Source: Crocinitomix sp. (GTDB lineage Bacteria > Bacteroidota > Bacteroidia > Flavobacteriales_D > Crocinitomicaceae). Taken from it: a stretch of DNA of 36,495 nt. The notes under the pieces are model-generated. The model was given only the letters and a program-made list of their open reading frames with translations. It searched no databases and had not been told where the DNA came from. Shown here in pieces: positions 6,293 to 15,291 of this stretch. Location of the stretch: assembly GCA_023263555.1 (NCBI GenBank), contig JALQVX010000248.1, forward strand, positions 1 through 36,495, read 5' to 3'. Within the stretch, counting starts at the first letter, position 1, and the number at the start of each line of letters is the position of its first letter. A program made the translations under genes and the position numbers.

Positions 6293-9172
6293 ATGAAATT
6301 TCAAGACAGACATGTAGGTCCAAATGCTTCCGAAAAATCGGAAATGTTAGCGGCGATTGGCATTAATTCATTGGATGAATTGATCGACAAAACAGTGCCC
6401 AATCAAATTCGTTTACAACGACCGTTGGATTTAAAACCAGCATTAACAGAAAACGAATATCTCGGTCACATGCGTGAGATGGGTGCTAAAAATAAATTGT
6501 ATACCAACTTTATTGGACAAGGTTATTTTGGAACAGTTGTTCCAAGTGTAAACTTGAGAAATATTTTTGAAAATCCGGGATGGTATACGGCTTATACACC
6601 TTATCAAGCTGAAATAGCTCAAGGTCGACTTGAAGCCTTATTAAACTTTCAAACCATGGTTGCTGATTTAGCAAAAATGGATTTTGCAAATGCATCTCTA
6701 TTAGATGAGGCAACTGCGGCAGCCGAAGCCATGATTATGTTTCACAGTTTAAGAACGAGAGATCAAAAGAAAGCAGACGCCAATAAATTTTTCTTATCGA
6801 ATACATGTTATGCGCAAACAATTGACGTGATTAGAGGACGTGCTGAAGGAATGAACATAGAAGTAGTGATGGGCGCACCTGAAAGTTTTGTTCCGACACC
6901 TGAATTTTTCGGAGCAATCGTTCAATACCCAGATACATTTGGCCGTGTTGGTGATTTAGGCGATTTTATCGAAACCGCACACGCGAACGAAATTAAAGTC
7001 GGAGTTGCTGCAGATATCATGTCATTAGTCGTGCTAACACCTCCAGGTCAACTGGGTGCAGATGCCGTTTTTGGAAATACGCAGCGTTTTGGTGTGCCAA
7101 TGGGATTAGGTGGGCCGCATGCAGCGTATTTTGCTACGCGAGATGATTATAAACGTCAGATCCCTGGTCGTATTATCGGAATCTCTGTTGACGCAGAAGG
7201 AAATCAAGCCTTGCGAATGGCGCTTCAAACGCGTGAGCAACACATTAAACGGGATAAAGCAACATCAAATATTTGCACAGCGCAAGCCTTATTGGCGATC
7301 ATGGCGAGTATGTATGCCGTGTATCACGGACCAACTCATTTGAGAAATATTGCATTAGCCATGCATCTTAAAGCGGTGCATGTTGAGAATAAATTGAAAG
7401 CACTCGGTTATACTTCACTGAACGGAAGTTATTTCGATACACTTCACATTCAAATGCCAAATGGATTATCAACTTCTGATTTGCAATCTGTTGCTTTAGA
7501 ACATGAAATCAACTTGCGATATGTAAATGATACAGAAGTAACAATTTCAATTGACGAATCAATCAATGATACTGGTTTAACAACATTGTTAGCTGTATTT
7601 GCAAAAGCAAATAATAAAGATGCGTCAGTTGTGAATGAAGAATGGCAATCAGAAAAATGTCCACTTGCTCCTGAGCATTTAAGAACAGATAAAATCCTAG
7701 ATTTCCCTGTCTTCCAATCACATCATTCAGAATCAAAAATGATGCGATATATCAAGAGTTTAGAAAATAAAGATATTTCACTTGTACATTCCATGATCGC
7801 TCTTGGATCATGTACTATGAAATTAAATGCTGCATCTGAATTGATTCCTTTATCGTGGCCTGAATTTGCAAATATGCATCCACATGCACCGGAAGATCAA
7901 ATTCAAGGTTATGAAGAAATCTTGAGTGAATTAGCAAGTGACCTTTGTGAGATTACCGGATTTGCAGGCATGTCAATGCAACCAAATTCAGGAGCGCAAG
8001 GAGAATATGCCGGTCTAATGGTTATTCGTGCTTATCATCATGCAAATGGTGATTTACAACGTAACATCTGTTTAATTCCTTCTTCTGCTCACGGAACGAA
8101 TCCTGCATCTGCTGTAATGGCGGGAATGGAAGTGGTTGTTACAAAATGTGATGAAAATGGAAATATTGACGTAGCTGATTTAAAAGAGAAAGCAACATTA
8201 CACAAAGATAAATTATCTTGTTTAATGGTCACTTATCCTTCAACACACGGTGTGTACGAGGAGTCAATTATTGAGATTACATCAATCGTTCACGACAACG
8301 GTGGGCAAGTTTACATGGATGGTGCGAATATGAACGCACAAGTTGGTTTAACGAACCCTGGAAATATTGGCGCTGATGTGTGTCACTTGAACTTACATAA
8401 AACATTTGCTATTCCTCACGGAGGCGGTGGACCAGGAATGGGGCCAATTGGTGTTGCTAAACATCTCGTTCCATTCTTACCGGGCAATCCTAATGCAAAT
8501 CCAGCAGATAAAACGAATGAAATCAAATCGATTTCTGCAGCTAAATATGGTAGTGCTTTAGTTTCACTTATCTCATACGGATACATTAAAATGTTAGGGG
8601 CTGAAGGATTAACAGAATCTACACGTATAGCTATTTTAAATGCGAATTATTTGCGCGTTAAATTGGCGCCTCATTACCCTATTTTATATACAGGTAAAAA
8701 TGGAACAGTTGCCCATGAAATGATTGCGGATTGTCGTGATTTCAAAAAGACAACCGGTGTTGAAGCGGGTGATATTGCAAAACGATTGATTGATTATGGT
8801 TTCCATGCACCAACGGTTTCATTCCCAGTGGCAAACACATTAATGATTGAACCAACGGAAAGTGAAGACAAGGAAGAATTAGATCGATTTATCGAAGCTA
8901 TGATTTCAATACGTAAAGAAATTTCGAATATTGAAACGTTAGGACTAGATCATTCGAACAATCTATTACACAATGCACCGCATACAGCAGCTTGCTTAAT
9001 CGCGGATAACTGGGAATTCCCTTATTCGCGTAAAGAAGCCGCGTATCCAGCTGCCTATTTACAGTCCTCTAAATATTTTGCCCCGGTGAGACGTGTAGAT
9101 AATGCTTATGGTGACCGAAACCTCGTATGCAGTTGTTTACCTATCGAGGCCTATTTAGAAACTTCAGTTTAA
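6293..9172 (+). CDS. gcvP: Glycine dehydrogenase (decarboxylating), P-protein
   Basis: P-protein of the glycine cleavage system: decarboxylates glycine on PLP and passes the aminomethyl group to lipoylated H-protein. It has 959 residues, the full-length fused form with both homologous halves. Seen: N-terminal FQDRHVGP, the first half with YTPYQAEIAQGRLEALLNFQ, the second half with SMIALGSCTMKLNA and QPNSGAQGEYAG, and the PLP lysine in NLHKTFAIPHGGGGPG (Lys703). The gene is monocistronic here; the T and H proteins are not in the window. A purine-rich AAAAGGAAAT precedes the ATG by about 7 nt. Flanking signals are a promoter and leader hairpin upstream and a hairpin terminator at 9227-9261. kbl at 33821 could feed the same glycine pool. 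Confidence 0.98.
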   Translation: MKFQDRHVGPNASEKSEMLAAIGINSLDELIDKTVPNQIRLQRPLDLKPALTENEYLGHMREMGAKNKLYTNFIGQGYFGTVVPSVNLRNIFENPGWYTAYTPYQAEIAQGRLEALLNFQTMVADLAKMDFANASLLDEATAAAEAMIMFHSLRTRDQKKADANKFFLSNTCYAQTIDVIRGRAEGMNIEVVMGAPESFVPTPEFFGAIVQYPDTFGRVGDLGDFIETAHANEIKVGVAADIMSLVVLTPPGQLGADAVFGNTQRFGVPMGLGGPHAAYFATRDDYKRQIPGRIIGISVDAEGNQALRMALQTREQHIKRDKATSNICTAQALLAIMASMYAVYHGPTHLRNIALAMHLKAVHVENKLKALGYTSLNGSYFDTLHIQMPNGLSTSDLQSVALEHEINLRYVNDTEVTISIDESINDTGLTTLLAVFAKANNKDASVVNEEWQSEKCPLAPEHLRTDKILDFPVFQSHHSESKMMRYIKSLENKDISLVHSMIALGSCTMKLNAASELIPLSWPEFANMHPHAPEDQIQGYEEILSELASDLCEITGFAGMSMQPNSGAQGEYAGLMVIRAYHHANGDLQRNICLIPSSAHGTNPASAVMAGMEVVVTKCDENGNIDVADLKEKATLHKDKLSCLMVTYPSTHGVYEESIIEITSIVHDNGGQVYMDGANMNAQVGLTNPGNIGADVCHLNLHKTFAIPHGGGGPGMGPIGVAKHLVPFLPGNPNANPADKTNEIKSISAAKYGSALVSLISYGYIKMLGAEGLTESTRIAILNANYLRVKLAPHYPILYTGKNGTVAHEMIADCRDFKKTTGVEAGDIAKRLIDYGFHAPTVSFPVANTLMIEPTESEDKEELDRFIEAMISIRKEISNIETLGLDHSNNLLHNAPHTAACLIADNWEFPYSRKEAAYPAAYLQSSKYFAPVRRVDNAYGDRNLVCSCLPIEAYLETSV

Positions 9173-9219
9173 TCAACCAGTCCTACGGTTAAATTGATTA
9201 GATCATTTTATTACTCATT

Positions 9220-9227
9220 TTACTTTG
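9220..9227 (+). promoter_or_regulatory. Possible promoter of the T9SS gene at 9278
   Basis: TTACTTTG differs from TAnnTTTG at one base, with a TTG at 9194-9196, 23 nt upstream. The inferred transcript would begin near 9234, inside the 5' arm of the hairpin at 9227-9261. That would let the gene be expressed without passing through the complete terminator. Weak by itself. Confidence 0.35.
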
Positions 9228-9270
9228 TTGAGCTAAAGCTATTTATTAACTTTAGCTCAACTTATTTTAT
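9227..9270 (+). terminator. Rho-independent terminator after gcvP
   Basis: A perfect 12-bp stem GTTGAGCTAAAG (9227-9238) / CTTTAGCTCAAC (9250-9261) with an 11-nt loop is followed by TTATTTTAT. It stands 55 nt after the gcvP stop and only 16 nt before the next ATG, so it also lies over the likely 5' region of the following gene. Confidence 0.7.
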
Positions 9271-9277
9271 GTACACT

Positions 9278-11107
9278 ATGAAAAAAATTTACTTGAGTAT
9301 TGGGACACTGCTTTTGGCGAGCATGTCTTTTTCGCAAGCACCATTTATGCAGCACAATTTCAGTTACCAACCGACTGAAAAATATGCCCCAGGTGCAATC
9401 TCAACTATGGACGGTCGACAAATTACGACAGATGCAGATCGTGCTATTTACTATTCAGAAAATTTTGATGACGGATTTGGGGGTTGGGAGGCCAATATCC
9501 AAACTGGGCCAGTTGGTTTCAAATTGACCAGTACCGGTCATGAAAATGATCCGGCAAACACTTTCCAGATTCCTGTTTTGACTACAAGTACTCCTACACA
9601 ATGGGTATTGGTAGATTCTGATGGAGACAATAGTAGCTATGCCATTGCTGAAGCCACTACCTTAACTTCTCCGGAAATTGATTTAACACCTGCGGCTGGA
9701 ACATATGTTGCACTGCAATTCGAGCAATTTTTTGCCGAATGGCAACCTGCAGAAACTGCTGATCATTGTTATATCGCCATTTCTACGGATAGTTTAACTT
9801 GGACTGAAATTGAAATAAACGAAGGTGCAGGACGAGAAGCACGGCCAAATCCAGAATATATTTCTTGGGATATTACAGACATCATAGCTGGCGCAGAGTC
9901 TTCTGTTTGGATTCGTTTTCGTTGGGAAGGCGCTTGGAATTATGGGTGGCAAATCGATAATGTAAGCATTGAGAATATCAATGAATCTGATTTGGCTATT
10001 GTTGATACCTACCGTATGTATGATGGTGGAATCGTCTATTCAAAATTAGCACAAGCGCATACACAGGAATTTAATATCGGTGCAATTATCAAAAATATCG
10101 GTCATATTGAACAAACAAATATTGGTTTTAATTGGACCATTAAAGATCCTTCTGGAGCAGTTGCTGCCAGCGGTACTTCTGAAACGATCACTTCATTATT
10201 AAACGGTGAGCAAGATACGCTTATCATTGCAACGGGTTATACACCTGCCGATCTTGGTTTTTATACGATCGAATGGACTGCTTTTGGAGATGATGTAGAT
10301 GACGAAATGACGGACAACGAACGTTCAGATGATTACTTCGAATTGACGGAATACACCATGGCACTAGATTATACAGGTGGCCCTGTAATTGAAACGTTAA
10401 ATTGGCCCCTAAAAGAAAGTTTGGCTTATTTTGGTAATCTTATCACCTTTCAGGGGGATGATGTCGCGACGGCTCTATTGGTAAAATTAACCGATTACAG
10501 CGAAAATGCAGGTGAAATAATTGGTGGCGCTGTATGGGAATTCCCTGAAGGTGGTGCAGCTTGGAATCTCATTTATACGACTGACGACTATGAAATTAGA
10601 CCCGAAGATATCGGTACTTTTGTAACATTTGATTTGGAAGAATTTTATGTAAATGCTACCTCTACTTACGTCTTCTGTTCTTTCCAATATTCTAATGGAC
10701 CACAACCAATATTTGAGCGTCAAGGTGACATTGGATTTAACAACGTACAAGGTTTTGATGATGAATTCCTTTCAAGAGGATTCTTTGACAGAAGTGCACC
10801 AATTGTGCGCGTTCGATTAAACGAAGGAGAAGTAAGTTTAGATGAAAATGAAACCTCTGAATTCTTAAGTGTTTTCCCTAATCCAGCAACAGACGCAATC
10901 ACCGTTCGTTTTTCCACAAAGGAGACTACAAATACAACTGTTAATGTTCTTGATATTACTGGTCAAATTATTCGCACTATTAATTTGGGAACGACAACAG
11001 GTGAACAACAATTTCAAATTGATTTGAATGAACTAACAACAGGTATTTATTTTATTGAAATGGTAAACGATCAAGGAAGCCAAATCAAGAAATTCGTAAA
11101 GAAATAA
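9278..11107 (+). CDS. T9SS type A secreted protein with MAM-like/choice-of-anchor J domain
   Basis: A secreted surface protein of about 609 residues. I take the ATG at 9278 because MKKIYLSIGTLLLASMSFSQ is a clean signal peptide; the frame is open farther upstream, but that would run through the hairpin at 9227-9261. Residues about 50-235 look like a MAM/choice-of-anchor J fold (YYSENFDDGFGGWEA ... WGWQIDNVSIEN-like ending, here YGWQIDNVSIEN). A middle region with beta-sandwich character follows. The last about 80 residues are a T9SS type A sorting domain (SVFPNPATDAITVRF ... LTTGIYFIEMV ... KKFVKK), which directs export through PorU/PorV-type machinery. The ligand is unknown. A strong terminator follows. 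Confidence 0.85.
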   Translation: MKKIYLSIGTLLLASMSFSQAPFMQHNFSYQPTEKYAPGAISTMDGRQITTDADRAIYYSENFDDGFGGWEANIQTGPVGFKLTSTGHENDPANTFQIPVLTTSTPTQWVLVDSDGDNSSYAIAEATTLTSPEIDLTPAAGTYVALQFEQFFAEWQPAETADHCYIAISTDSLTWTEIEINEGAGREARPNPEYISWDITDIIAGAESSVWIRFRWEGAWNYGWQIDNVSIENINESDLAIVDTYRMYDGGIVYSKLAQAHTQEFNIGAIIKNIGHIEQTNIGFNWTIKDPSGAVAASGTSETITSLLNGEQDTLIIATGYTPADLGFYTIEWTAFGDDVDDEMTDNERSDDYFELTEYTMALDYTGGPVIETLNWPLKESLAYFGNLITFQGDDVATALLVKLTDYSENAGEIIGGAVWEFPEGGAAWNLIYTTDDYEIRPEDIGTFVTFDLEEFYVNATSTYVFCSFQYSNGPQPIFERQGDIGFNNVQGFDDEFLSRGFFDRSAPIVRVRLNEGEVSLDENETSEFLSVFPNPATDAITVRFSTKETTNTTVNVLDITGQIIRTINLGTTTGEQQFQIDLNELTTGIYFIEMVNDQGSQIKKFVKK

Positions 11108-11127
11108 AAACGAATAAACCTTTTGAA

Positions 11128-11160
11128 AAGCGTCTTAGCATGAGCTGAGGCGCTTTTTTT
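11128..11160. terminator. Terminator shared by convergent genes
   Basis: A 12-bp stem with two G-U pairs, AAGCGTCTTAGC (11128-11139) / GCTGAGGCGCTT (11144-11155), loop ATGA, then a run of Ts. On the minus strand the stem is followed by four Ts, so it may act weakly in that direction too. It lies between the T9SS gene and the convergent DUF4296 gene, whose stop is at 11159. Confidence 0.88.
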
Positions 11161-11500
11161 ATTGCGCGCGATCCAAACGAATATTGATAGTGTCTAGTGC
11201 CGCTTCATAGATCAAAAATAAGGTGTCTACCTGTTTTGAATAGAAAGTTAAACTTTCGACAAAATCCCCTTTTGTGATACCATGATTAACAAATATAGAA
11301 ACTGAAGAAGAATCCAGCGATTCACGGTATAAATCAACACGGGAAAATTGCCGTTGAAAATGAGATTCTAAAATTTGAAGATCGACTAAGACGGGAATTA
11401 ATTCCTCCTTCGTTAAGATATTTTCAGGTAGCTGATACGTTTCTTCATTTGAGCAACTCAAAAGCAAAATAACAATTATCGGTACTATTCTTCTCATCAT
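11159..11500 (-). CDS. DUF4296 family lipoprotein
   Basis: A 113-residue predicted lipoprotein. The signal MMRRIVPIIVILLLSC ends in a lipobox with Cys16, so the mature protein should be lipid-anchored in the envelope. The mature part has the features I associate with DUF4296: an opening LPENILTKEELIPVLVDLQILE segment, a central HGITKGDFVESLTFYSKQVD motif, and a helical end. Function unknown. It is last of three minus-strand genes, 24 nt after dihydroorotase. This arrangement with PyrC and polyprenol mannosyl synthase recurs in Bacteroidota as far as I recall, which supports the assignment. Confidence 0.82.
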   Translation of the reverse strand: MMRRIVPIIVILLLSCSNEETYQLPENILTKEELIPVLVDLQILESHFQRQFSRVDLYRESLDSSSVSIFVNHGITKGDFVESLTFYSKQVDTLFLIYEAALDTINIRLDRAQ

Positions 11501-11524
11501 TTTACTTGCTTAGCCTATTCGCTT

Positions 11525-12859
11525 TTATACATGAAACGTCATACGTTGTCCTGTATTGCCTTCGATAACCTTATTTTCAGCGTAAACGATCTCCCCGTTA
11601 ACAAAAGTAGTATCGATCGTATGATTAAACGTAAACCCTTCAAAAGGAGACCATCCACATTTATATAACACATTGTCTTTCGTCACTGTCAATGTTTTAG
11701 TTGAATCGACAATTACCAAATCAGCAAAATAACCTTCGCGAATGAATCCTCTCTTCTCAATCTTAAAACAAACCGCCGGCGCATGTGCCATTTTCTCCAC
11801 CGCACGAACCAATGAAATTTTCCCTTGATCTACCTTTTCAAGTATAGCCAATACTGCATGTTGAACTAGAGGTCCACCTGATGGTGCTTTGAAATAATTT
11901 TGCTCTTTTTCCTCGATTGTATGTGGGGCGTGATCAGTAGCAAGAATATCAATACGGTCATCATTTAACGCCGCCCAAATTTCATCTTGATCCGCTTGTG
12001 ATTTCACCGCCGGATTCCATTTAATATAACTCCCTTTTTTATCATAATCTGCATCCGAGAACCAAAGGTGGTGAATACACGCTTCTGCCGTAATTCGCTT
12101 TTCCGCAAGCGGAATGTCATTGCGGAATAAATTCGTTTCAATTGCTGTACTGATATGCAAAATATGTAACCGTGCATCATGTTTTTTAGCCAAATTAACC
12201 GCCATGGAAGAAGATAAATAGCATGCCTCTGCATTTCGAATTTCGGGGTGATATTTCATGGCCATATCCTGTCCATACTTTTCTTCGTATAGGGCTAAAT
12301 TTCTTCTAATTGTTGCTTCGTCCTCACAATGTGTAGCGATTAACATAGGACATTGCGAAAATATACTTGTCAATGTTTGTTCATTATCAACCAACATATT
12401 ACCCGTTGATGATCCCATGAATATTTTAACCCCACACACCGTGGCTGGATCAGTCTTTAAAACCTCCTCAATATTGTCATTCGTAGACCCCATAAAAAAG
12501 GAGTAGTTTGCGATTGATGATTCTGCCGCAATGGCATATTTATCTGCTAATAATTCTTGTGTAATTGCATTTGGCTGCGTATTCGGCATCTCCATAAAGG
12601 AAGTAATACCACCTGCAACAGCAGCCCGAGACTCAGTTCGTATATTGCCCTTATGCGTCAAACCCGGTTCTCTAAAATGAACTTGATCGTCTATCATACC
12701 AGGTAATAATAGTTTACCTTCCAAATCAATCACCTTTGCCGTTTCATCCGATAAGGAGGTTCCAATTTTTTCAATATAGGCACCGTTAATTAATAGATCT
12801 GAGATGAAATCTTGACCTTCGTTTATGATTCTTGCGTTTTTTAATAAGTAGCGTGACAT
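11525..12859 (-). CDS. pyrC: Dihydroorotase
   Basis: Zinc amidohydrolase interconverting N-carbamoyl-aspartate and dihydroorotate in de novo pyrimidine synthesis. It has 444 residues from the ATG at 12859 (MSRYLLKNARII); an in-frame ATG 72 nt farther upstream would add an unrelated tail and is not used here. Seen: MIDDQVHFREPGLTHKG (Gln59, His61), KIFMGSSTG with the likely carboxylated Lys, ATHCEDEA, LHILHISTA, and ATDHAPHT with the catalytic Asp. The usual first ligand pair HxH reads QxH, a substitution I recall as common in Bacteroidota dihydroorotases. It lies about 100 nt downstream of the mannosyltransferase gene and 24 nt upstream of the DUF4296 gene. Confidence 0.93.
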   Translation of the reverse strand: MSRYLLKNARIINEGQDFISDLLINGAYIEKIGTSLSDETAKVIDLEGKLLLPGMIDDQVHFREPGLTHKGNIRTESRAAVAGGITSFMEMPNTQPNAITQELLADKYAIAAESSIANYSFFMGSTNDNIEEVLKTDPATVCGVKIFMGSSTGNMLVDNEQTLTSIFSQCPMLIATHCEDEATIRRNLALYEEKYGQDMAMKYHPEIRNAEACYLSSSMAVNLAKKHDARLHILHISTAIETNLFRNDIPLAEKRITAEACIHHLWFSDADYDKKGSYIKWNPAVKSQADQDEIWAALNDDRIDILATDHAPHTIEEKEQNYFKAPSGGPLVQHAVLAILEKVDQGKISLVRAVEKMAHAPAVCFKIEKRGFIREGYFADLVIVDSTKTLTVTKDNVLYKCGWSPFEGFTFNHTIDTTFVNGEIVYAENKVIEGNTGQRMTFHV

Positions 12860-12958
12860 GGAAAAATCGTTTTTTGTTTGGGATAAAGTTAAGGATAATC
12901 TCGCATTTTTACAGTTTGAATTAGATGACAAAAAGCAGCCAATTATTCATGCCATTGA

Positions 12959-13666
12959 TTACAACTTCAACTTACGCATCTTCCAAACCCCAAAAATGGC
13001 TTCTTTGAAAATACCTGTACTCATTTTAGAAATACCAAACTCACGGTCGATAAAGGTAATGGGTACCTCAACCACGTTGAACCCGTGTTTAATAGCTGCA
13101 TATTTCATGCAAATTTGGAACGCATACCCTTTAAATGTAACCGCATCAAAATTGATTTTTTCCAATACGCGTCGATTATAGCATTTAAACCCGGCTGTTG
13201 TGTCTTTTATTTTGATCCAAAGAATCGTGCGCACATACCAAGAAGCAAAATAAGATAGTAAAAGTCGTTTTCGATCCCAATTCGCCACTTTACCTCCCTT
13301 TACATAGCGTGAACCAATGGCTAGATCTGCTCCATTTTTACAAGCGTCCAACAATCGAACGAGATCATCCGGATTGTGAGAAAAATCAGCATCCATTTCA
13401 ATTAAATGCTCATACCCTCTTGCTAGTCCCCAACGAAAACCATGTATATAAGCCGTCCCTAGACCTAACTTACCCTCACGTTCTTCAATGAATAATCGGT
13501 CAGGGAATTCGGTTTGTAAACCTTTAACAATTGCACCCGTTCCATCAGGAGAACCGTCATCAACGATTAAGAGATGAAATTTTTCATCCAAAGAGAAGAC
13601 CTTTCTGACCATTTTTTCAATGTTGTCTTTCTCATTATAGGTCGGTATGATGACTAAATTTTCCAA
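12959..13666 (-). CDS. Polyprenol-phosphate mannose synthase-like GT2 glycosyltransferase
   Basis: A GT-A fold, family 2 enzyme of 235 residues, expected to transfer mannose (or another hexose) from a nucleotide sugar to polyprenol phosphate at the inner face of the membrane. Seen: VIIPTYNEKDNIE (5-17), VDDGSPDGTG (35-44), GLGTAYIHGF, the metal-binding DAD in EMDADFSHNPDD (92-94), and IGSRYVKGG. It lacks the C-terminal membrane helices of the larger dolichol-phosphate mannosyltransferases, so it is the soluble DPM1 type. The start is TTG at 13666, the only sensible initiator before the first beta strand. Sugar specificity cannot be read from sequence. Confidence 0.88.
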   Translation of the reverse strand: MENLVIIPTYNEKDNIEKMVRKVFSLDEKFHLLIVDDGSPDGTGAIVKGLQTEFPDRLFIEEREGKLGLGTAYIHGFRWGLARGYEHLIEMDADFSHNPDDLVRLLDACKNGADLAIGSRYVKGGKVANWDRKRLLLSYFASWYVRTILWIKIKDTTAGFKCYNRRVLEKINFDAVTFKGYAFQICMKYAAIKHGFNVVEVPITFIDREFGISKMSTGIFKEAIFGVWKMRKLKL

Positions 13667-13683
13667 ATTTATTATTGGGATTG

Positions 13684-13691
13684 CTAAGATA
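13684..13691 (-). promoter_or_regulatory. Possible promoter for the mannosyltransferase operon
   Basis: On the minus strand TATCTTAG, one base from TAnnTTTG, giving a start near 13677 and a leader of about 11 nt. A perfect box, TAAATTTG, at 13664-13671 overlaps the TTG start codon and would start transcription inside the gene, so I prefer the first. Confidence 0.35.
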
Positions 13692-13816
13692 GTTTTTTTT
13701 TATGATTTCATCCTTTTAGACCTTTCTTGGCTTGAATTTTTAACGTATTTTTAAAAAAAATGTTCCTTTAGCAGCTATCATTGAGTCATTGGTAAGCGAG
13801 TTTGCACAAATCAATC

Positions 13817-13824
13817 TATTTTTG
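13817..13824 (+). promoter_or_regulatory. Promoter box TATTTTTG before the gene at 13839
   Basis: A perfect TAnnTTTG box. The start of transcription would be near 13831, only about 8 nt before the TTG start codon, so the mRNA would be almost leaderless. The -33 element is poorly defined: the best TTG is at 13789-13791, 25 nt away. Confidence 0.45.
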
Positions 13825-13838
13825 TAAAAATAAATTCA

Positions 13839-15176
13839 TTGAATAAACTTTTCCTCATATTGTTACTTCTGAGTTGCGTTAGCTCATTTTCGCAGGCTCA
13901 AAAAAATGTGATTCTAACGGACAATTGGTCGGATACAAGTTTTATAGCCGGTTTGGAAAACGCCCGTTTCAATGATGTTTGGGGATTTGAGCATCAAGGA
14001 CAAAACTATGGTGTAATGGGATCATCTCAAGGAACACATATCTTTCAAATTAACCCAAATGAATTAAAAGAGATTGACTTCGAACCAGGTCGATTCCAAA
14101 ATAGATATGTTGAGCATAGAGATTTTAAAACGTATAAAAATTACCTCTATGGAGTTTGTGATGAAGGCACAAGTAGTTTACAAATTTTCGACCTGAATTA
14201 TTTGCCTGACTCTCTTCACAAAGTGTATGACGAAGCACTTTACTTTCAAATTTGTCACAATATTTACATTGATACGCTAAACGCCAAGTTATACGCTGCC
14301 GGTCCAAATAATATGGGAATGCAAATTTTTGATCTTTCCAATCCGACCAGTCCTGTATTAATTGAAAGTTTTAATAAAGTTGATTACGTTCATGACTGTT
14401 ATGTTCGAAATGATACCGCTTTTCTAAATTGTGGATTTGATGGTTTACACGTTTATAATTTTAGTACTTCTCCACCAACCGAACTAGGTATTATTGATTT
14501 TTACCCAAATCAAGGTTATAATCACAGCGGTTGGCTCGCCCCCACGAAAGATGCATATGTCTTTATAGACGAAACACAAGGCACTAAATTGCGCTATTGT
14601 GAATGGAATACGAGTCTTTCAGAAATTAGAATTACCGAAACCTTTGGAACGAAAGATTACGAAAACTATGTTCCTCACAATGTAATCCTTCTAGACAACC
14701 TAGCCTTTATTGCCTATTATAACGAGGGATTTCGCATTTTTGACTTAAGTACAAAACCCTTCAAGGAAATTGGTGTTTATGATACTTTTTTAGAGGATAC
14801 AAATTATAAACTAAACGGTGCTTGGGGGGTCTATATATTCGAAAATACAAACCAAATTCTAATTTCTGATCGCCAAAATGGCCTCTTTTTATTTTCATTC
14901 CCAATTCAAGTTTTAAACCAATCGTCAACGGGAACCTTTATAAGCGGTGTCCCTTTTCTTGATGAAAACGGTTATCTAATTCCCCGCGCTCATTTGGATG
15001 AAAAAGAACTCTATTTCTCCATATATGCAATTGATGGACAATTAATTTATGAGCAAGAAAATTATTTAAATTACCTTCAAATTCCACTTTCAATCACTTC
15101 AGGAACATACGTTTTTACCATTTATAATCAATTTGGTGATCGGATAGAGAGTGGTAAATTTGTCAAAGGAAATTGA
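13839..15176 (+). CDS. Choice-of-anchor B-like secreted protein with C-terminal sorting-like domain
   Basis: A 445-residue exported protein. The start is TTG at 13839, followed by a signal peptide ending SSFSQ/A; no in-frame ATG lies upstream before the divergent promoter region. The mature protein carries repeated short blades such as THIFQI, LQIFDLNYL, MQIFDLSNPTSPVLI, LHVYNF and FRIFDLSTKPFKEIG, in the style of LVIVD/choice-of-anchor B propellers, with conserved HNIYID and PHNVILLDN segments. The last about 75 residues (DEKELYFSIYAIDGQL ... SGTYVFTIYNQFG ... GKFVKGN) look like a T9SS type A sorting domain, though the usual NP motif at its start is missing. Ligand unknown. Confidence 0.78.
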   Translation: MNKLFLILLLLSCVSSFSQAQKNVILTDNWSDTSFIAGLENARFNDVWGFEHQGQNYGVMGSSQGTHIFQINPNELKEIDFEPGRFQNRYVEHRDFKTYKNYLYGVCDEGTSSLQIFDLNYLPDSLHKVYDEALYFQICHNIYIDTLNAKLYAAGPNNMGMQIFDLSNPTSPVLIESFNKVDYVHDCYVRNDTAFLNCGFDGLHVYNFSTSPPTELGIIDFYPNQGYNHSGWLAPTKDAYVFIDETQGTKLRYCEWNTSLSEIRITETFGTKDYENYVPHNVILLDNLAFIAYYNEGFRIFDLSTKPFKEIGVYDTFLEDTNYKLNGAWGVYIFENTNQILISDRQNGLFLFSFPIQVLNQSSTGTFISGVPFLDENGYLIPRAHLDEKELYFSIYAIDGQLIYEQENYLNYLQIPLSITSGTYVFTIYNQFGDRIESGKFVKGN

Positions 15177-15291
15177 CGCGCCCTAATCAGCAATTTAAAA
15201 AATCAAAAAGTGCATGTTCATAACTCCCTTGCAAGTATGATCAACCAAGTTATCATTCTTTGCATCTTTGTGTACGGAGAAAACACGGGAG

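Noticed and set aside
9194-9277. Longer N-terminus for the T9SS protein starting at 9194
   Set aside because: The extra 28 residues are an irregular aromatic tail encoded across the terminator hairpin; the signal peptide starts cleanly at the ATG at 9278.
12860-12931. Upstream start at 12931 for dihydroorotase
   Set aside because: The 24 extra residues do not fit the family, whose first strand starts at MSRYLLKNARII.
12858-13181. Plus-strand open frame antisense to dihydroorotase and the mannosyltransferase
   Set aside because: It lies mostly over a well-supported minus-strand gene and shows no recognisable protein features.
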